Of a stretch of 64,000 nucleotides of DNA, positions 16,933-26,770 are shown piece by piece. The notes under the pieces are model-generated. The model had not been told where the DNA came from, searched no databases, and saw only the letters and a list, made by a program, of their open reading frames with translations. Each line of letters opens with the position of its first letter. Position 1 is the stretch's first letter. The stretch covers positions 124,001 through 188,000 of the forward strand of contig CAVOYU010000009.1 in the NCBI GenBank assembly GCA_963700775.1, read 5' to 3'. A program made the position numbers and the translations under genes. Source of the stretch: Thermohalobaculum sp963700775. GTDB taxonomy: Bacteria; Pseudomonadota; Alphaproteobacteria; Rhodobacterales; Rhodobacteraceae.

Positions 16933-17775
16933 TCAGCTCCGGACCATGATGGCGTCGAGCAGCCGGGTCGGCAGCACCCGCCGCAGCGCCCCCACCAGAT
17001 GGGTCGACTTCGTCACAAAATAGCGCGGTTTCGGCCGCCGGCTCTCCATGGCGTGGATCACCTTGCCGGTGGTGGCGAGGCATCCCAGCTCGAACGGGTC
17101 CGGCGCCGGCTTGTCCTTGTAGAGCCGCGGCTCCAGGGTGTCGCGGTAGAAGCCGGCCCAGACCGAGTTCTCGCGGTCGATCCAGCGCTCGTAATGGGGC
17201 CGGGCGTTCTCGCGGATCTTCGTCCGGATCGGTCCCGGCTCCATCAGCATCACGTGGACCGGCGTGTCGCGCAGTTCCAGCCGCAGCGTGTCGGTGTAGC
17301 CCTCGAGCGCGAACTTGGTCGCCACATAGGCGGCCCGCATCCTGAGCGCGGCGAGCCCCAGCACCGAGGAGTTCATCAGGATCCGCCCGTGCCCCTGGGC
17401 TCGCATCACCGGGACCGCCAGCCGGGTCAGCGCGTGCCAGCCGAAGAAATTGGCCTCGAAGATCTGCCGCATCGCCTGCACCGGCAGGTCCTCGGCGGCG
17501 CCGGGGATCGCGTAGGCGCCGTTGTTGAACAGCGCGTCCAGCCGCCCGCCGGTCCGCTCCAGCGCCTCGCCGAAGGCCGCCTCGATGCTGGCGGGCTCCT
17601 CGTAGTCGAGCCGGAAGCTCTCCAGCCCCTCGTCCCGCAGGCGCCCGCAGTCCGCCTCCTTGCGGCAGGTGGCGAAGACCCGCCAGCCCCGCCCCTTCAG
17701 CCCATGGGCCGCATGGTGGCCGATGCCCGACGAGCAGCCGGTGATCAGGATGCTGCGCTGCGGCGTTCCGGCCAT
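16933..17775 (-). CDS. Short-chain dehydrogenase/reductase
   Basis: A 280-residue classical SDR. The NAD(P)-binding TGCSSGIG is at 12-19, FNNGAYAIPGA replaces the usual NNAG, the catalytic Ser is in MNSSVLG, and YVATK supplies the catalytic Tyr and Lys. ATCRK after the second beta strand suggests NADP preference. This type resembles the sterol/17-beta-hydroxysteroid-like SDRs often annotated only generically, so the substrate is unknown. ATG 17775 gives the normal Rossmann N-terminus. The HIG1-type gene follows 10 bp downstream. Confidence 0.88.
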   Translation of the reverse strand: MAGTPQRSILITGCSSGIGHHAAHGLKGRGWRVFATCRKEADCGRLRDEGLESFRLDYEEPASIEAAFGEALERTGGRLDALFNNGAYAIPGAAEDLPVQAMRQIFEANFFGWHALTRLAVPVMRAQGHGRILMNSSVLGLAALRMRAAYVATKFALEGYTDTLRLELRDTPVHVMLMEPGPIRTKIRENARPHYERWIDRENSVWAGFYRDTLEPRLYKDKPAPDPFELGCLATTGKVIHAMESRRPKPRYFVTKSTHLVGALRRVLPTRLLDAIMVRS

Positions 17776-17965
17776 CTCGCTCTCCCCTCGATGCCCCCCA
17801 TCGCCGTCCCCCGTCGCCGTCGCCCCTCCCCGCAGGGGCGAGGGGACAGGGGAGGGGGCGACCCCGGCGCAGTGCTACCGCGTTTCCGCCGGCCGCGCCA
17901 GATTCCGCTTGCCTCCGGCCCCGGCCTGACGCACATCACCGCCCGAAACCGTCTGGGGGACGTCC

Positions 17966-19156
17966 ATGAACGATTTGACCGCGAACGATCTGACCGCGAA
18001 CGATCTGACCGCGAACGATCCGGCCGCCGGGAAGCCCGCCGCCGCGACCGGAAAGACCGTGGTGAACTCCTGGAACGAGTGGGACCCGCTCCGCCATGTG
18101 ATCGTCGGGCGCGCCGACAACTGCCACATCCCGCCGCCCGAGCCGGCGCTGGACGCCAAGGTGCCGGAGGATTCCGACATGCGCGGCCAGTGGGGCCGCC
18201 GCCCGCAGGAGACCATCGACCGCGCCAACGAGCTGCTCGACAACTTCGCCGCCCTGCTGACGAAGCGCGGCATCCGGGTCGACCGCCCGACGCCGATCGA
18301 CTTCAGCCAGCCCGCCACCACGCCGGACTTCCACACGCAGAGCCTGTTCGGCTGCATGCCGCCCCGCGACGTGCTGCTGACGGTCGGCAACGAGATCCTG
18401 GAAGCCACCATGTCCTACCGCTGCCGGTGGTTCGAATACCTGTGCTACCGGCCGCTGATGCAGCGCTACTGGGAGGAGGACCCGAACTTCCGCCACGAGG
18501 CGGCGCCGAAGCCCCGCCTGACCGACGCCGACTACCGGATGGACTACCTGTCCGAGAAGATCGGCGTGCAGAAGCGCCTGCAATGGACGGCGGAGAAGTT
18601 CTTCGTCACCACCGAGGAGGAGCCGCTGTTCGACGCGGCCGACGTGCTGCGCTTCGGGCGCGACCTGGTGGTCCAGCACGGCTTCACCACCAACCTCAAG
18701 GGCATCGAGTGGCTGCGGAGGCACTTCCCCGACCACCGGGTCCATGCGGTGAACTTCCCCGGCGACCCCTACCCGATCCACATCGACGCCACCTTCACGC
18801 CCTTGCGCCCCGGCCTGATCCTGAACAACCCCCAGCGCCGCCTGCCGGACGCCCAGCGCGACTACTTCCACCGCAACGGCTGGGAGATCGTCGACAGCGC
18901 CCAGCCCGCCCACAACAGCCCGCCGCCGCTCTGTTATTCGTCGGTGTGGCTCAGCATGAACGTGCTGGTGCTGGACCCCAAGACCGTCTGCGTCGAGGCG
19001 AGCGAGGTGTACCAGGCCGAGCAGATGGACAAGCTGGGGCTGGAAGTGATCCCGGTGGAGCTGCGCGACGCCTACGCCTTCGGCGGCGGGCTGCACTGCT
19101 GCACGGCGGACGTGCGGCGCGAGGGCGGGTGCGAGGATTATTTCGGGAAGGGGTGA
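17966..19156 (+). CDS. Glycine amidinotransferase-like enzyme
   Basis: A 396-residue enzyme of the arginine:glycine amidinotransferase (AGAT/GATM, StrB1) family, which moves the amidino group of arginine onto an amine. Key regions match human AGAT: FDAADVLRFGRD (the acidic catalytic residue), IHIDATF with H272, and GGGLHCCTADVRREG with the nucleophile C378. It lacks a mitochondrial leader and is presumably cytosolic. The acceptor could be glycine (giving guanidinoacetate) or another amine; it cannot be told from sequence. ATG 17966 follows GGGGGA. Residues 1-20 are a repeat NDLTA made by a 15-bp DNA repeat, outside the fold. It stands alone, with no natural-product cluster nearby. Confidence 0.88.
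   Translation: MNDLTANDLTANDLTANDPAAGKPAAATGKTVVNSWNEWDPLRHVIVGRADNCHIPPPEPALDAKVPEDSDMRGQWGRRPQETIDRANELLDNFAALLTKRGIRVDRPTPIDFSQPATTPDFHTQSLFGCMPPRDVLLTVGNEILEATMSYRCRWFEYLCYRPLMQRYWEEDPNFRHEAAPKPRLTDADYRMDYLSEKIGVQKRLQWTAEKFFVTTEEEPLFDAADVLRFGRDLVVQHGFTTNLKGIEWLRRHFPDHRVHAVNFPGDPYPIHIDATFTPLRPGLILNNPQRRLPDAQRDYFHRNGWEIVDSAQPAHNSPPPLCYSSVWLSMNVLVLDPKTVCVEASEVYQAEQMDKLGLEVIPVELRDAYAFGGGLHCCTADVRREGGCEDYFGKG
17969..18028 (+). repeat. 15-bp tandem repeat encoding NDLTA units
   Basis: Units of the form AACGATCTGACCGCG occupy 17969-17983, 17984-17998 and 17999-18013; the fourth (18014-18028) is diverged (NDPAA). They extend the amidinotransferase N-terminus right after the start codon without changing frame. 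Copy number may vary between strains. Confidence 0.9.
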
Positions 19157-19429
19157 GGGAGGCGTGGTTGCGTGGGCCAAACTTTACTCCGACGCGATGG
19201 AGCTCGCGAGCTTGCGCCGTCAGGAGGCGGCAGCTGTCAGGCTAGTACCCTCACTGCATAGAAGTTTGTCTTGACCTCGGCACGTTGGGGCTCCCGGAGC
19301 ATTCATTCTTTCAGGGTGTGTTGTGCGCGCAGATGGGAGTGCTGTCAGCTAACGCCCAAGCCCCATCGAGTGGGTACTTGGTTGGAAACGACCGCGGGGC
19401 TTCATGCTAGGATGAATCCTCTGAGAATA
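19157..19429. other. Intergenic stretch with no supported gene
   Basis: 273 bp of visibly lower GC between the amidinotransferase and the convergent YdhR-like gene. One short frame reads YSDAMELASLRRQEAAA but has no start, ribosome-binding site or family I recognise. It may be a remnant of a lost gene. No RNA gene or terminator is evident. Confidence 0.4.
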
Positions 19430-19732
19430 CTACTTCACCGGGCCACGTGTGATGGTCGTGAGTTCTTCGATCACGTCAAACGCCTTGATGCTCAACGTCG
19501 GGTCTCCTTTCATCTCCGCAATAATCGGCCCGTCCATGAAGGCGTCCACCGCGGCGTCATCGTCGAAAAGGTAGATCCCGCCAGCTTCGCTCTGGGCCTC
19601 GCTTATGATCCAGACCTTCCAGCGCAGCCCAGGTATGTCGGCGATCGGCTGAGCGTAGGGCAGGTTTTCTTTCTCATACTCGGCCCTCGGCCCGGTGAGC
19701 TTGTAGTTGATCTGCAGAATCTTGGCCGACAT
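19430..19732 (-). CDS. YdhR-like putative monooxygenase
   Basis: A 100-residue protein of the YdhR family, small dimeric alpha/beta-barrel (ferredoxin-fold) proteins proposed to be monooxygenases. Visible features: the N-terminal strand AKILQINYKL, PGLRWKVWI, the acidic SEAGGIYLFDDDAAVDAFMDGP typical of this family, and a final strand KAFDVIEELT. The start at 19732 is well supported by GGAGGAGAAG immediately before the ATG. It is divergent from an HxlR regulator 309 bp away, an arrangement common for HxlR targets, so that protein probably controls it. Substrate unknown; no cofactor motif is expected in this family. Confidence 0.82.
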   Translation of the reverse strand: MSAKILQINYKLTGPRAEYEKENLPYAQPIADIPGLRWKVWIISEAQSEAGGIYLFDDDAAVDAFMDGPIIAEMKGDPTLSIKAFDVIEELTTITRGPVK

Positions 19733-20041
19733 TCTTCTCCTCCGTCATTCTCTGAAGCAGACGTTGCGCGGCTGCAGGTGACCGTCCATGCGTCCCTCGC
19801 TCGTCTCGAGCGGACGGCCAAGAGCGGTGGTCGGCACGCGCGGCGCGGTCCGGCCCGGTCTCGTTTGCGTGATGTCGTGCATGGCCATGGAACTTCCGAT
19901 GGCTGGGGCGCTCGAAGGACATTCACCATCGCGGCAGAAGGCGGGCGGGCGCTAGGGCAGCTTCGGAACCGGTCCGCTTCAGATTGTGAACTGGCCCTGG
20001 ACATCCGTAGCGAGTATCTTGCGGATCAGGAGTGCTTGGCG
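19733..20041. other. Divergent spacer between YdhR-like and HxlR genes
   Basis: 309 bp without a supported gene. It must hold the promoters of both divergent genes and probably the HxlR operator, but I see no convincing -35/-10 pair or long inverted repeat in it. Confidence 0.4.
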
Positions 20042-20749
20042 ATGACGCGGCGGCCTTACGGACTGATCTGCCCGATTTCGCTTGCCTGCGAGATCCTGGA
20101 ACCGCGCTGGACTGTCCAGATCCTGACCGAGCTCTGGAACGGCTCGACCCGCTTCAACGACATTCGCAGAGGGGTGGGCAACATCTCGTCCGCCATCCTG
20201 TCGAGGCGGCTCACGGAGATGGAGGCGTTGGGCCTGGTCGAGCGCGTCGAGGACACGGCGGCGGGCACGGTCGAGTATTTCCGCACCGAGAAGTCCATCA
20301 GGCTCGAGCCGGCGATGAACGCGCTGGCCGAGTGGGCGCTGTGCAACATCGAGGCGGAGGTCGCGCTCAGCGGCGCGGATGCTTCGACCATCATGTGGGC
20401 CGTGCGGCGAATGATCGTCCTCGATGAACTGCCGCGGCGGCGCGCCGTCATCCGGTTCCATTTCCGCGACGATCCACCGCTGAAGTCTCCCCATTACTGG
20501 CTTGTGGTCGAGCCAGGCGCGGACATGCCCGAGCTGTGCTCGTTCGACCCCGGCCGCGATGTCGACCTCTACGTCGAGACCGGCGTCGTTCCGCTGGGGG
20601 CCATCCTCGAGGGCCGCTCCAGCATCGAGCGCGAGAAGGAGAGGGGCGGCCTTTTCCTGAGCGGCAACCCCGGTCTTGCCCGCAGCATGGGCCGTTGGCT
20701 GCGAAGCTCGGTCTATGCAACGCTCGATGGAATTGTCCAGCTTTCTTGA
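20042..20749 (+). CDS. HxlR-family transcription regulator with extra C-terminal domain
   Basis: A 235-residue regulator. Residues of about 8-95 are an HxlR winged helix: CPISLACEILEPRWTVQIL, TRFNDIRRGVGNISSAILSRRL and LVERVEDTAAGTVEYF are the usual helix and wing segments. Unlike the common HxlR protein of about 110 residues, it carries a further 130 residues (from about LDELPRRRAVIRFHFRDD) that look like an SCP2-like ligand-binding domain. ATG 20042 is chosen, with CAGGAG about 10 bp upstream. It diverges from the YdhR-like monooxygenase gene and probably represses it until a ligand binds. The ligand is unknown. Confidence 0.85.
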   Translation: MTRRPYGLICPISLACEILEPRWTVQILTELWNGSTRFNDIRRGVGNISSAILSRRLTEMEALGLVERVEDTAAGTVEYFRTEKSIRLEPAMNALAEWALCNIEAEVALSGADASTIMWAVRRMIVLDELPRRRAVIRFHFRDDPPLKSPHYWLVVEPGADMPELCSFDPGRDVDLYVETGVVPLGAILEGRSSIEREKERGGLFLSGNPGLARSMGRWLRSSVYATLDGIVQLS

Positions 20750-21414
20750 AGGCCGTACTGGGTTGCAGCCTTACTCAACTCCACCGGCGAGCGTAGCAAC
20801 TGTCTTTCTGCTGTTCATGCGCACCTTCCTTGCGGGCGTCTCCTCCCTCGGAGCGCATCAGCGCGTACCTTACCCCCTCACCCCTCCCGCCGCGCCTCCC
20901 CGCAAGTCCTGAGCGCCGCGTCGATCCATGCCGTCCGCGCCGCCCGGCTCACCGATGTCCCGGGCGCGACCCCGGACCTCGAGACGGGCCTGTAGCACGC
21001 TCTAGCCATCGGGGCTCCGGCTCGGGGCCGGGGCATCGGGCGGTGGGAGCGTTCAGCCCCCGGCATCGCCACCCTGGCGCCCTTCCGGAACGCGTCGCCC
21101 AGCGGCGGGAAGTTGGAGGTATCGACCGCCGCGTCCGGCAGGACGGCCAGTTCCCCGGCGGCCTGCGGCCTGTCGCGCGGTCCTGTCATGGCATCGCCGC
21201 CCCTGTCGCGGCCCGTGTCCGTCATCCCCGCCCCTCGGCCCCCGCTCACACCCCCTGCTCAAACCCCGTTTTTGGGAAATATAGCGATTTCAATGCCTTG
21301 ACCCCCTGCTCAATGTTGAGCAGCCGTGAGCGGGGCGCCCTGGCGCCGTCTCCGCCGCCACGAGATCGGGGGTCGCCACCGCCGTCCCGGCGGGATCGCT
21401 CCCGCCCCGCGGCG
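20750..21414. other. Long non-coding stretch between HxlR gene and dnaJ
   Basis: 665 bp with no supported gene. Open frames exist on both strands (the longest on the minus strand at 20878-21249), but none has a ribosome-binding site, family match or natural composition. Near the dnaJ end there are a repeat/palindrome cluster (21250-21323) and paired GGCGCC hexamers at 21334-21347 that could end dnaJ transcription. Confidence 0.5.
21250..21323. repeat. Direct repeat and palindrome flanking an AT-rich core
   Basis: ACCCCCTGCTCAA occurs at 21250-21262 and again at 21301-21313. The second copy leads into an inverted repeat, CTGCTCAA (21306-21313) and TTGAGCAG (21316-21323), with a 2-base centre. 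Between them is an unusually AT-rich segment including GGGAAATATAGCGATTTC. The arrangement could be a protein-binding site or the relic of a mobile element end. Confidence 0.6.
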
Positions 21415-22581
21415 CTAGCCGGTCATGCTGTCCCAGAAGCCCTTGACCTTCGAGAAGAAGTTCTTGCTCTCCGGGCTGTTGTCGGCCTTCTGCTGCTCGA
21501 ACTCCTTCAGCAGCTCCTTCTGGCGCGAGGTCAGGTTGACCGGGGTCTCGACCATCAGCTCGATGAACATGTCGCCCTGCTGGCCCGGCCGCTGCAGCGC
21601 CGGCATGCCCTTGCCGCGCAGCCGCAGCTGCTTGCCCGACTGCACGCCCGCCGGCACCTTGACCCGGCTGCGCCCGCCGTCGAGCAGCGGCGCCTCGATC
21701 TCGCCGCCCAGCGCCGCGGTGGTCATCGGCACCGGGATCCGGCAGTGCAGGCTCAGGCCCTCGCGCTGGAAGATCTCGTGCTCGGCCACGTCGACGAAGA
21801 TGTAGAGATCCCCCGGCGGGCCGCCGCGCTTGCCGGCCTCGCCCTCGCCGGCCAGCCGGATGCGGGTGCCGGTCTCGACTCCGGGCGGGATCGAGACATT
21901 GAGCGTCCGGTCCTTGCGCACCGCGCCCTGGCCGGCGCAGGACCGGCACGGGTTCTTGATGATCTGGCCGCGGCCCGAGCAGGTCGGGCAGGTCCGCTCG
22001 ATGGTGAAGAAGCCCTGCTGGGCGCGCACCTTGCCGTGGCCGCCGCAGGTCGGGCAGGTCTGCGGCTGGGCGCCGCCCTCGGCGCCGGTGCCCGAGCAGG
22101 CCTCGCACTTGACCGAGCCCGGCACCGAGATCGTCGCCTGCTTGCCGGTGAAGGCGTCCTGCAGCGTGACCCGCAGGTTGTAGCGCAGGTCGGCGCCGCG
22201 GCTGAAGCCGCCGCGCTCGCGTCCGCCGCCGCGGCCGCGCCCGCCCATGAAGTCGCCGAACAGGTCCTCGAACACGTCCGAGAAGGCGCTGCCGAAATCC
22301 TGCGCGCCGGGGCCGCCGGCGCCGCCGGGGCCGCGTGGGCCGCCGCCCATGGCGGCGTCGAAGGCGGCGTGGCCGAACTGGTCGTAGGCCGATTTCTTCT
22401 GCGGGTCCTTGAGGATCTCGTAGGCCTCGTTGACCTCCTTGAACCTGCCCTCGGCCGAGGCGTCGTCCTTGTTGCGGTCGGGATGGTGCTGCTTGGCCTT
22501 GCTGCGGTAGGCCTTCTTGATCTCCTCGGGCGACGCACCGCGCTCGACGCCGAGCACCTCGTAGAAATCACGCTTCGCCAT
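21415..22581 (-). CDS. dnaJ: Chaperone protein DnaJ
   Basis: A 388-residue type I Hsp40 that delivers substrates to DnaK and stimulates its ATPase. The J domain holds H33-P34-D35 (QHHPDRNKDD). A Gly/Phe-rich stretch with GGGRERGG follows. Four CxxCxGxG zinc repeats are present (CEACSGTG, CPTCGGHG, CPTCSGRG, CRSCAGQG). Then come the two beta-rich substrate domains and the dimer tail. It lies 223 bp downstream of dnaK on the same strand, with a hairpin between them that would lower dnaJ relative to dnaK. Length and architecture are normal. Confidence 0.97.
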   Translation of the reverse strand: MAKRDFYEVLGVERGASPEEIKKAYRSKAKQHHPDRNKDDASAEGRFKEVNEAYEILKDPQKKSAYDQFGHAAFDAAMGGGPRGPGGAGGPGAQDFGSAFSDVFEDLFGDFMGGRGRGGGRERGGFSRGADLRYNLRVTLQDAFTGKQATISVPGSVKCEACSGTGAEGGAQPQTCPTCGGHGKVRAQQGFFTIERTCPTCSGRGQIIKNPCRSCAGQGAVRKDRTLNVSIPPGVETGTRIRLAGEGEAGKRGGPPGDLYIFVDVAEHEIFQREGLSLHCRIPVPMTTAALGGEIEAPLLDGGRSRVKVPAGVQSGKQLRLRGKGMPALQRPGQQGDMFIELMVETPVNLTSRQKELLKEFEQQKADNSPESKNFFSKVKGFWDSMTG

Positions 22582-22740
22582 TGAACCTGCCCCACTCCGC
22601 CGCCCTGCCCGACGGCCGCCCCGCTGCGGCGGCGGCCGGAGGCACGCAAGGGTTCATCTGCCCGCGCCCGGCATAGCCGGTCGCGCGGCCGGGCGCCAGA
22701 ACCGGATTGCCGGAGCGCTCCGCCCGCACCTGCCGGAATT

Positions 22741-22775
22741 GGTCAGGGGCGCCGCGGACGGCGCCCCGCATGACC
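22741..22775 (-). terminator. Hairpin between dnaK and dnaJ
   Basis: GGGGCGCC (22746-22753) pairs perfectly with GGCGCCCC (22760-22767) around a 6-base loop, with GGTCA and TGACC extending the arms. It lies 30-60 bp after the dnaK stop and has no U tract, so it is more likely a partial terminator or an RNA-processing and stabilising stem than a full stop. Confidence 0.6.
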
Positions 22776-22804
22776 AGGCCCGATCCCGCCCCCCGGCGCA
22801 TGGA

Positions 22805-24718
<1,914 letters not shown>

Positions 24719-24821
24719 GGTGTCTGCTTCCCTTCTCTGGCGTTCGGCTGCCGGGTCCGGACGCGGCCCCCGTGCTGCCTACCCGTTCTCACATCAGGCT
24801 AAAGGCTCCGTTTCGGCGGCT

Positions 24822-24850
24822 ATATAGGCAGCGCCGGATGGGCCTGCAAC
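24822..24850 (-). promoter_or_regulatory. Putative RpoH (heat-shock) promoter of dnaK
   Basis: On the minus strand GTTGCA (24845-24850) and CCTATAT (24822-24828) are separated by 16 bp. This resembles alphaproteobacterial sigma-32 promoters (CTTG then CYTATNT). It lies about 105 bp upstream of the dnaK ATG. I see no CIRCE inverted repeat here, so HrcA control of dnaK is not supported. Confidence 0.6.
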
Positions 24851-24925
24851 ACTCGGAGGCGGGAAAGATTGAGCCGGACCGGCCCGGATTCGCGCGACGC
24901 GCGAGAACTTTCCGCGTCTGGTCCT

Positions 24926-25552
24926 TCACTGCAACGCATCGGTGATCCGCCGCTCGTTCAGGAGCTGCGAGAGGCGGCGCGTCAGCTCCTGGCCGGCGAT
25001 TCCGCTGCTGTCCGCGGCAAGGTTGGTGACCCCGATCGGCGCCGAGCCCTGGGTTTGGCTGCGCCCGAGCGAGGCGCCGGCGGCGTCGAGGACCTCCGCC
25101 TCGAGGTTCCAGGTGACCTTGACCCTCGTATAGGCGTCGGTCCGCCATTCGCGGATCGTCACCGCCACCACCTTCTCGCCCTGGCCGCGCGCCGCGGCGA
25201 GCCTCGCCGCCGCGTCGCCCTTGCCTGGCACGCTTGCCGCGACCGCCTGCGTGCCCTGGCCGGCATAGGCGCGGACCACCAGGTCGGTCACCTCGTCCGC
25301 CAGCGACCGCCCGGAAGCGGTCTCGACATCGACGGTGTTGCTGTACTTGCCGCGGTCGGTGCCGATGAACTCTTCCGACTTGCTGCCGTCGAGCACATAG
25401 GGCCGGGCATCGATGGTCACCACCGCGATGCTGCCGGCGGCGGCCGACGAGACAGCCGGGGTGGCGGGGGCGAGCTCGTAGGAGCTCTTCTGCTCCAGGC
25501 AGGCGCCGGTTGCGAGGATCAGGGCGAGGGCGGGCAGAAGCCGCGGGATCAT
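24926..25552 (-). CDS. Predicted lipoprotein of unknown function
   Basis: A 208-residue exported protein. The N-terminus MIPRLLPALALILATGAC ends in a lipobox with the acylated Cys at residue 18. The mature part has SIAVVTIDARPYVL, EFIGTDRGKYSNTVDVET and a C-terminal region with LADEVTDLVVRAYAGQG and EVLDAAGASLGRSQTQG. The mixed alpha/beta pattern resembles YajG-like lipoproteins, but I do not recognise a firm family. ATG 25552 is chosen so that the signal peptide is N-terminal; longer frames upstream are basic and unlike a signal. It diverges from the AlkB-like gene about 100 bp away. Role unknown. Confidence 0.8.
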   Translation of the reverse strand: MIPRLLPALALILATGACLEQKSSYELAPATPAVSSAAAGSIAVVTIDARPYVLDGSKSEEFIGTDRGKYSNTVDVETASGRSLADEVTDLVVRAYAGQGTQAVAASVPGKGDAAARLAAARGQGEKVVAVTIREWRTDAYTRVKVTWNLEAEVLDAAGASLGRSQTQGSAPIGVTNLAADSSGIAGQELTRRLSQLLNERRITDALQ

Positions 25553-25653
25553 GGGCGGTCGCTCCGTTCTTTTCTGGACTGCTCTGTGCGAGACTGCCGG
25601 ACGATAGCCCCGGCGGCGGCCGCGGGCAACGCGGAACCGGAGCGAGCGGCCGG

Positions 25654-26289
25654 ATGGCACTGGGCGGACGACCTGCGGACGAGACCGTGCTCGGCTTCCG
25701 GCTGTTCCGCGGCTTCCTCGCCCGCCCGGCGCAGGAGGCGATGGTGGCGGCGCTCCGGGCGGTGATCGCCGCGGCGCCGCTGGTGAACCCGGTCACGCCC
25801 TGGGGCAAGCCGATGTCGGTGCGCATGACCTCGGCCGGGCGGCTCGGCTGGGTGATCGCGCGCGGGCGCTACGGCTACGCTTCCCTGCACCCGGAGACCG
25901 CGCGGCCCTGGCCGGTGGTCCCGGAGCCGGTCCTGGCAGTGTGGCGGGCGGCGGCCGGCTGGGACGGCGACCCGGACTGCTGCCTGATCAACTGGTACGG
26001 CGAGGGCGCCCGCATGGGGCTCCACCGCGACGCCGACGAGGGCGAGGCGGGTTTCGCGGCGCCGGTGGTCTCGATCTCCCTCGGCGACCCGGCCCGGTTC
26101 CGCATGGGCGGCCCGGCGCGGCGAGACCCGACGGCCAGCACGGTGCTGCGCTCGGGCGACGTGGTGGTGATGGGCGGCGCGGCGCGGCTCGCCTATCACG
26201 GCGTCGACCGGGTGATGTTCGGCGAGGGCGACCTGCTGCCGGGCGGTGGGCGGATCAACCTGACGCTCAGGGTAGTGCGCAGCGCCTGA
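25654..26289 (+). CDS. alkB: AlkB-family 2-oxoglutarate/Fe(II)-dependent dioxygenase
   Basis: A 211-residue enzyme that oxidatively removes alkyl lesions such as 1-methyladenine and 3-methylcytosine from DNA or RNA. The iron ligands are H124, D126 (LHRDADEGE) and H182 (YHGVDRV). R200-I-N-L-T-L-R206 matches the 2-oxoglutarate-binding RxNxTxR of E. coli AlkB. LINWYGEGARMG and VVSISLGDPARF are the flanking AlkB motifs. ATG 25654 gives a family-length protein. The next gene is a small membrane protein 38 bp downstream. No Ada-like regulator is nearby, so inducibility cannot be judged. Confidence 0.93.
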   Translation: MALGGRPADETVLGFRLFRGFLARPAQEAMVAALRAVIAAAPLVNPVTPWGKPMSVRMTSAGRLGWVIARGRYGYASLHPETARPWPVVPEPVLAVWRAAAGWDGDPDCCLINWYGEGARMGLHRDADEGEAGFAAPVVSISLGDPARFRMGGPARRDPTASTVLRSGDVVVMGGAARLAYHGVDRVMFGEGDLLPGGGRINLTLRVVRSA

Positions 26290-26327
26290 TCCGGCGTAGG
26301 ATGACGATCTCAGCGATGGAGGCGGGC

Positions 26328-26717
26328 ATGCAGATTGTTGCGGTTCTTCTGGCGGCGGCGGCGGGATTCGGCTCGGGGGCGGCCTGGTACATGGTCCTCG
26401 GCAAGCGCTGGATGGCGGCAGTGGAAATGAGCGAGGCGGAGGCAAAATCCGGCGGCTCGCCGCTGCCGTTCTTCATCGGGTTCCTCGCCAGCCTGCTGAC
26501 CGCGGGGATGATGCGCCACATCTTCGCCAGCGCCGGCCTGAGCGGGATCGGCGCCGGCCTGATCGGCGGGTTCGGGGTGGGCCTGTTCTTCGTCGCTCCC
26601 TGGATCCTGACCAACTACGCCTTCGCCCGCCGCCCGGTGGCGCTCTGGTGGATCGACGCCGGCCACGTGGTGCTGGCCTGCACCGCGATCGGCCTGGTGC
26701 TGGGGATCTTTCTCTGA
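26328..26717 (+). CDS. DUF1761-family membrane protein
   Basis: A 129-residue integral membrane protein with four predicted helices (about residues 1-22, 45-65, 75-95 and 108-128). FGSGAAWYMVLGKRW near the start and the spacing of the helices match DUF1761 proteins of unknown function. ATG 26328 is preferred because GGAGG sits 5 bp upstream; ATG 26301 and 26316 are in frame but lack this. It follows the AlkB gene by 38 bp. No function can be given. Confidence 0.75.
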   Translation: MQIVAVLLAAAAGFGSGAAWYMVLGKRWMAAVEMSEAEAKSGGSPLPFFIGFLASLLTAGMMRHIFASAGLSGIGAGLIGGFGVGLFFVAPWILTNYAFARRPVALWWIDAGHVVLACTAIGLVLGIFL

Positions 26718-26770
26718 GATTGCGATCCCAAGGTGGCCGCCCGCGACACCGGCGCGGCGCCCGGATCGGG

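Noticed and set aside
20878..21249. A minus-strand small protein between HxlR and dnaJ
   Set aside because: Basic low-complexity translation with no ribosome-binding site, motif or natural codon pattern.
24719..24870. CIRCE operator for HrcA upstream of dnaK
   Set aside because: No TTAGCACTC-N9-GAGTGCTAA-like inverted repeat could be read there; the visible signal is an RpoH-type promoter.
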